From Terribacillus halophilus (GTDB taxonomy: Bacteria > Bacillota > Bacilli > Bacillales > Amphibacillaceae), in assembly GCF_900101385.1 (NCBI RefSeq), contig NZ_FMZB01000009.1, positions 78,108 through 142,107 on the forward strand: a DNA stretch of 64,000 bases. Reading direction: 5' to 3'. Each line of letters begins with the position of its first letter. Position 1 is the first letter of the stretch. Below are positions 60,937-64,000 of this stretch, one piece after another. Made by a program: the position numbers and the translations under genes. Under the pieces are notes generated by a model, which saw nothing but the letters and a program-made list of their open reading frames with translations, was not told where the DNA came from and made no database searches.

Positions 60937-62463
60937 TCAAGGATATTCAATTGGAGTGCCAGGTCCAATCGGCAGCCCAGTCCACATCCAAATCAGCATC
61001 ATCAATACCCAGCCGATAGAAAAAACAATCGAGTACGGAAGCATCGTCGAGACCAGCGTTCCAATTCCGACTTTTTTATCATACTTTTGGGCGAAGGCGA
61101 TGACGATGGCAAAGTAAGGCATCAATGGAGAAATAACATTTGTGGTTGAATCTGCAATTCTGTACACCAGCTGCGTGAATTCAGGTGAATAGCCTGACAG
61201 CATCATCATCGGGACGAAAACAGGTGCCATGATGGCCCATTTAGCCGAGGCGCTGCCAATGAACAGATTGATGAAACCAGATACGACAATGAAGGTCAGA
61301 ATTAGAGGAATTCCTGTGAAACCAGTTGCATCAATGAAAGCTGCACCTTTTACCGCCAAAACAGTGCCAAGGTTTGATTCATTGAAGTAAGAAACGAATT
61401 GAGCTGCCGCAAAAGCTAAGACGATGTACGATCCCATTGTAGCCATTGTTTCCGATAATTGATTGGCGACATCTTTATCATTTTTGATTTCTTTTGTGAT
61501 CAGCCCATAGACAAGCCCTGGGATAAAGAATACGATTAAAATAACTGGAACAAGCGTATTTAAAAATGGTGCATCGATAATATTAGCTTCTCCTGCCCGT
61601 AACGGTCCCCAAGAAGGAATAACGAGTAATGCAATACCTATAAGTGTGACAAGGAATGAAATAAGTGCTGCCCACAAACCTTTTTTCTCTTGCGGCTTTA
61701 AGTAATTGACATCTTCATCGACACTGCCTTTATATGTGCCTAAGCGAGGTTCTACAATTTTGTCAGTAACCCACGTACCTAAAATTGTAAGCAGAATAAC
61801 AGACGCGAACATGAAGTAATAGTTCATCGCATAGTTGATGCCCTCCGCATATTCAGGGCTGATGATCGCAGCAGCATCCATCGTCATACCGCCAAGGAGC
61901 GGATCAAGCGAAGTCAGCAGAAGGTTCGCACTGTAGCCACCGGATACCCCAGCAAACGCCGCAGCCAGACCAGCCAATGGATGACGTCCAAGCCCTGCAA
62001 ACAGCACTGCTCCCAATGGAGTCAATACAACGTATCCTGCATCTGCGGCCATACTGGACATAACACCGCCGAATACTAAAGCCGCTGTCATCAACGTGCG
62101 TGGAACAGAGGTGACAAGGCCACGAAGTGCAGCACTGATCAATCCGGATCGTTCGGCAATCCCGATACCAAGCATCGTAACCAAAACAGTTCCAAGCGGG
62201 GCGAAATTCGTGAAGTTTGTCACAGCACTCTCAAATAAATAGAGGATCCCTTCTGCGTTCAGCAAGTTTTTAACCGCTATTGTTTCTCCCTCATTGACTG
62301 GGTCCTCTATACTGATACCAATAGCGGAGAAGATAGCGGATAACACAACAACGATTGCAGCAAAGATGAAAAACAAAGTGACCGGATGGGGAAGCTTGTT
62401 GCCGATTCGTTCGATACCATTCAAAGCACGCATGATAAAACCGTTCTTTTGTGACTGTTCCAC
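60937..62463 (-). CDS. abgT: AbgT family transporter (p-aminobenzoyl-glutamate or related)
   Basis: 508 residues from GTG 62463, seven bases after GGGAGG; an upstream ATG overlaps that SD. About 13 hydrophobic segments with two re-entrant hairpins. Family motifs: NKLPHPVTLFFIFAAIVVVLSA, NFAPLGTVLVTMLGIGIAERSGLI, FAGVSGGYSANLLLTSLDPLLGG, and INLFIGSASAKWAIMAPVFVPMMMLSGYSPEFTQLVYRIADSTTNVISPLMPYFA near the end. In E. coli AbgT takes up p-aminobenzoyl-glutamate, and other members export sulfonamides. No abgA/abgB pair is adjacent, but two M20 amidohydrolase genes are elsewhere in the window. Monocistronic. Confidence 0.92.
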   Translation of the reverse strand: MEQSQKNGFIMRALNGIERIGNKLPHPVTLFFIFAAIVVVLSAIFSAIGISIEDPVNEGETIAVKNLLNAEGILYLFESAVTNFTNFAPLGTVLVTMLGIGIAERSGLISAALRGLVTSVPRTLMTAALVFGGVMSSMAADAGYVVLTPLGAVLFAGLGRHPLAGLAAAFAGVSGGYSANLLLTSLDPLLGGMTMDAAAIISPEYAEGINYAMNYYFMFASVILLTILGTWVTDKIVEPRLGTYKGSVDEDVNYLKPQEKKGLWAALISFLVTLIGIALLVIPSWGPLRAGEANIIDAPFLNTLVPVILIVFFIPGLVYGLITKEIKNDKDVANQLSETMATMGSYIVLAFAAAQFVSYFNESNLGTVLAVKGAAFIDATGFTGIPLILTFIVVSGFINLFIGSASAKWAIMAPVFVPMMMLSGYSPEFTQLVYRIADSTTNVISPLMPYFAIVIAFAQKYDKKVGIGTLVSTMLPYSIVFSIGWVLMMLIWMWTGLPIGPGTPIEYP

Positions 62464-62592
62464 GTTTAATCCTCCCATTCAGATTAGATTAAAAATTCAA
62501 ACAATCGTACAAAAATAACACCCTAAGTATAGACAAGAGTTTATCTGAATGAAATAGGTAATATCTCCAGTTGTTACAGCTTCCGTCATACA

Positions 62593-62640
62593 TGAAAAAG
62601 ACCTAGCATTCGGAAAGATTATTTCACGATTACCAGGTCT
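62593..62640 (-). terminator. Terminator of the 36-residue ORF
   Basis: Minus-strand AGACCT and AGGTCT at the ends of a long, weakly paired hairpin, followed by TTTTTC. Confidence 0.45.
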
Positions 62641-62686
62641 AAATAAGGATTCTTAAATTAATTTGCATGCATGATACGCAGATGTA

Positions 62687-62797
62687 TTAATTCCTTCCGC
62701 CGCGTGTGTTAGATCTTGCTTTCCCTCTTCTTTGTTCATCTGGTTTCTTACCTTCGCCATTTTTCTTCTCGCGAGGTGCATAGGAGTCTTTGACCAT
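62687..62797 (-). CDS. Small basic ORF of 36 residues, unknown
   Basis: ATG 62797 is preceded by an excellent AAGGAGG eight bases upstream. The 36-residue product starts MVKDSYAPREKKNGEGKK and ends RRGKARSNTRGGRN: about one third Lys/Arg, rich in Gly and Asn, with no hydrophobic core. It looks like a nucleic-acid-binding or spore-type small protein. A 74-residue frame covering the same stretch has no SD at its start and is judged a shadow. Gap 62479-62592 upstream of abgT's SD region holds nothing else. Confidence 0.6.
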   Translation of the reverse strand: MVKDSYAPREKKNGEGKKPDEQRRGKARSNTRGGRN

Positions 62798-62880
62798 GGA
62801 ATATCCCTCCTTGTTGATTCGTACAGAGTTAGGATTGCCGTAATCCGATGCGTTATACAAACTCCTGGCTTAGCCATCCA

Positions 62881-63321
62881 TTATATCCCTCCAACAATCC
62901 AAGCCAACGATCCCCAGCTGACACTTACATCTTCATTGGAAAGGAACGGAAATATATAATTCATGTTAATGAACATTGCTGCTCCCCAAAATGCCCCCAT
63001 AAAAGTTGTGGATTTTTTTAGATGGCGCTTTTTCTGCTCGTATTCCTCTTGGGACATGCAGTCCGTTTCATCTAAGTTTTTTCTTCTGATTCTTGTCGTG
63101 ATCAATGCCGCATAAACCATATTGATAATAAAAAGACATACAGTAATTAAGGATACGTCATGATGGATCGTATCCATCATAAGACTTACACACATCACCA
63201 GCATGGTTACATACCACAGCAAAATACCCGAGAAGGCTAATTCTTTATGTATTTCTTGCCGCTGATATTCATCTCGATCATCCATTACACCAATAAAGTG
63301 ATTAAGTATTTTGTTCTTCAT
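62881..63321 (-). CDS. Four-helix membrane protein, DUF3278-like partner of the XRE regulator
   Basis: 146 residues from ATG 63321, six bases after GGGAGG; it starts 20 bases inside the XRE gene, so translation is coupled. MKNKILNHFIGVMDDRDEYQRQEIHKELAFSG is a soluble start, followed by helices at ~35-52 and 57-77, a basic loop TRIRRKNLDETDCMSQEEYEQKKRHLKKS, and two more helices (~110-128, 136-146). This is the layout of the DUF3278/YvzF-like membrane proteins that accompany small XRE regulators in Firmicutes. Function unknown; a membrane signal sensor or anti-repressor is a guess. Confidence 0.75.
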   Translation of the reverse strand: MKNKILNHFIGVMDDRDEYQRQEIHKELAFSGILLWYVTMLVMCVSLMMDTIHHDVSLITVCLFIINMVYAALITTRIRRKNLDETDCMSQEEYEQKKRHLKKSTTFMGAFWGAAMFINMNYIFPFLSNEDVSVSWGSLAWIVGGI

Positions 63322-63511
63322 CCTCTTCCTCCCAAAATAAAGCATTAAGGTCTGTAAGGAGCTCTTTTGCCAGGGAAATACACAACGATAAAGACGGGTT
63401 ATATTTACCATTTTCGATTAAATTAATCGTTTGTCTGGCAACCCCGACCCTTCTGGCAAGTTCAATCTGGGTTAAATCCCTATGTTTTCTATATTCTTTC
63501 ACTTTGTTCAA
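63302..63511 (-). CDS. XRE family HTH regulator (small), likely TTG start
   Basis: 69 residues if translation begins at TTG 63511, nine bases after GGAAAGG (NKVKEYRKHRDLTQIELARRVGVARQTINLIENGKYNPSLSLCISLAKEL: a complete HTH). ATG 63529 is in frame, but the predicted transcript starts only about five bases before it, leaving no room for an SD. It ends in an acidic tail (LFWEEEDEEQNT). Similar 65-75 residue regulators pair with DUF3278 proteins. It overlaps its partner gene by 20 bases. Repeated TGACA/TGTCA half-sites in the promoter are its probable operator. Confidence 0.85.
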   Translation of the reverse strand: MNKVKEYRKHRDLTQIELARRVGVARQTINLIENGKYNPSLSLCISLAKELLTDLNALFWEEEDEEQNT

Positions 63512-63540
63512 GGCATACAACCTTTCCATTCCCGAAGTAC

Positions 63541-63570
63541 ATTATATGTGACATCCAGCAATTGTGTCAA
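63541..63570 (-). promoter_or_regulatory. Promoter of the XRE-DUF3278 pair
   Basis: TTGACA (63565-63570), 18 bases, TATAAT (63541-63546) on the minus strand: both boxes perfect. Confidence 0.75.
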
Positions 63571-63582
63571 TTATATATGACA
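63549..63582. promoter_or_regulatory. Alternating TGACA/TGTCA half-sites, likely XRE operator
   Basis: TGACA at 63549, TGTCA at 63565 and TGACA at 63578, spanning the -35 and spacer. The last two form the near-palindrome TGTCAATTATATATGACA. Confidence 0.5.
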
Positions 63583-63675
63583 CCAAGTGGAATATATAAC
63601 CAAAACCCAATCGCATTAATAGTGGAAACAAATGGTATAATTAACTTATTCGTACAGCATGTTAGGAGGACAGCT

Positions 63676-63918
63676 ATGGAAGCAAAAAACACAAAACCTT
63701 CCAGAAAACGTCTTTTAGTTTCTTTGGCAATTAATCTTACTTTCGCAGCCATCTTTTCAGCATTGCTGCTGTATATAGCCTTCATTCGAGAAACAGGTGC
63801 TGCTGATTCGCTTCAATATGTTCCACCCAGCATCTTTCTCCTGAATTTCAGTGTAAGGTCTGTATTGAATATCATATCGCTAAAAAGGCAGAAGAAACTT
63901 TCAACACGTGAATTGTAA
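63676..63918 (+). CDS. Small two-helix membrane protein, unknown
   Basis: 80 residues from ATG 63676, six bases after AGGAGG; a longer in-frame extension has no SD. Basic start MEAKNTKPSRKRLLVS, helices at about 14-36 (LLVSLAINLTFAAIFSALLLYIAF) and 48-66 (YVPPSIFLLNFSVRSVLNII), basic end SLKRQKKLSTREL. TGGTATAAT at 63633-63641 is a likely extended -10. Divergent from the XRE gene. No family recognised. Confidence 0.65.
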   Translation: MEAKNTKPSRKRLLVSLAINLTFAAIFSALLLYIAFIRETGAADSLQYVPPSIFLLNFSVRSVLNIISLKRQKKLSTREL

Positions 63919-64000
63919 AATTAAGCTGGACAATTAAAAAGGCCATTCGTGGTACACTCAAAATGTATTTCCGACCAAAGAAAACATTGGAGTGATCACG
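63919..64000 (+). other. Right edge, probable leader of a gene beyond the window
   Basis: An extended -10 like TGGTACACT lies near 63951-63959 and TTGGAG near 63988 resembles an SD, so a plus-strand gene may start just beyond base 64000. Nothing more can be said. Confidence 0.3.

Noticed and set aside
62653..62877. 74-codon minus-strand frame covering the 36-residue ORF
   Set aside because: The SD at the right spacing belongs to the shorter frame; the long frame has none at its start.

Overview
The window looks like chromosome of a low-to-mid-GC Gram-positive spore-former of the Bacillaceae. The gene set supports this: a yfmS-yfmT pair, PadR-DUF2812, ydeI, yesW, csn, bglP-bglH, rlmD, consensus SD sequences, sigma-A promoters and cre sites. 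A betaine carrier, NhaC and SstT would suit a halotolerant soil or marine bacillus of the Terribacillus/Virgibacillus type, but the genus is a guess. I found no rRNA, tRNA, CRISPR array, intact insertion sequence or prophage. About two thirds of the genes are on the minus strand, and most are single genes or operons of 2-4 genes closed by hairpin terminators.

Layout. 1-359: 5' part of a Rossmann-fold dehydrogenase running off the left edge. 410-2065: DASS carboxylate/sulfate carrier with a cre-like site and a palindrome in its leader. 2472-5726: two paralogous M20 amidohydrolases flanking a short UPP synthase paralogue that has Lys at a metal-ligand position. 5976-7914: PadR - DUF2812 - M50-like membrane protease operon with a concentric palindromic operator. 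8046-13029: RluA pseudouridine synthase, then LysR, a putative carrier and an M20 dipeptidase. 13238-15713: secreted rhamnogalacturonan lyase and a cupin. 15754-18098: yfmS-yfmT (soluble chemoreceptor plus aldehyde dehydrogenase). 18392-20493: GH46 chitosanase, two small membrane proteins and a GNAT. 20631-24189: PabB-PabC fusion, a methyltransferase, a MerR-like coiled-coil protein and a Nudix hydrolase.

24257-30537 is a catabolite-controlled mannoside operon: binding protein, two permeases and GH38 alpha-mannosidase, with no ATPase gene. 30806-33074 couples an NhaC antiporter to a PqqB-like metallo-beta-lactamase-fold protein. 33111-38745 is a patchwork of small genes: three GNATs, YdeI, an AAA ATPase, an alpha/beta hydrolase and a methyltransferase. 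38756-39055 is a fragment of a hydantoinase gene. 39405-41849 is a TetR regulator divergent from a BCCT betaine-type carrier. 41969-46194 is a beta-glucoside PTS operon with a divergent GntR regulator. 46605-48991 is fumC divergent from a LysR gene. 50998-54432 holds sstT, an HD phosphohydrolase and an SDR. 54725-58799 holds a chemoreceptor with a sigma-D type promoter and two lipoproteins. 59289-62463 holds rlmD and abgT. 62687-63918 ends with a 36-residue basic ORF, an XRE-DUF3278-like pair and a small membrane protein.

Themes. Carbon scavenging under CcpA is clear: cre-like sites precede the DASS, yesW, mannoside and beta-glucoside genes. Acyl-amino-acid or peptide salvage recurs (three M20 enzymes, abgT, SstT). 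No single novel system stands out. The best leads are the altered UPP synthase paralogue, the PadR/DUF2812/M50 module with its nested operator, and the NhaC/PqqB-like pair.
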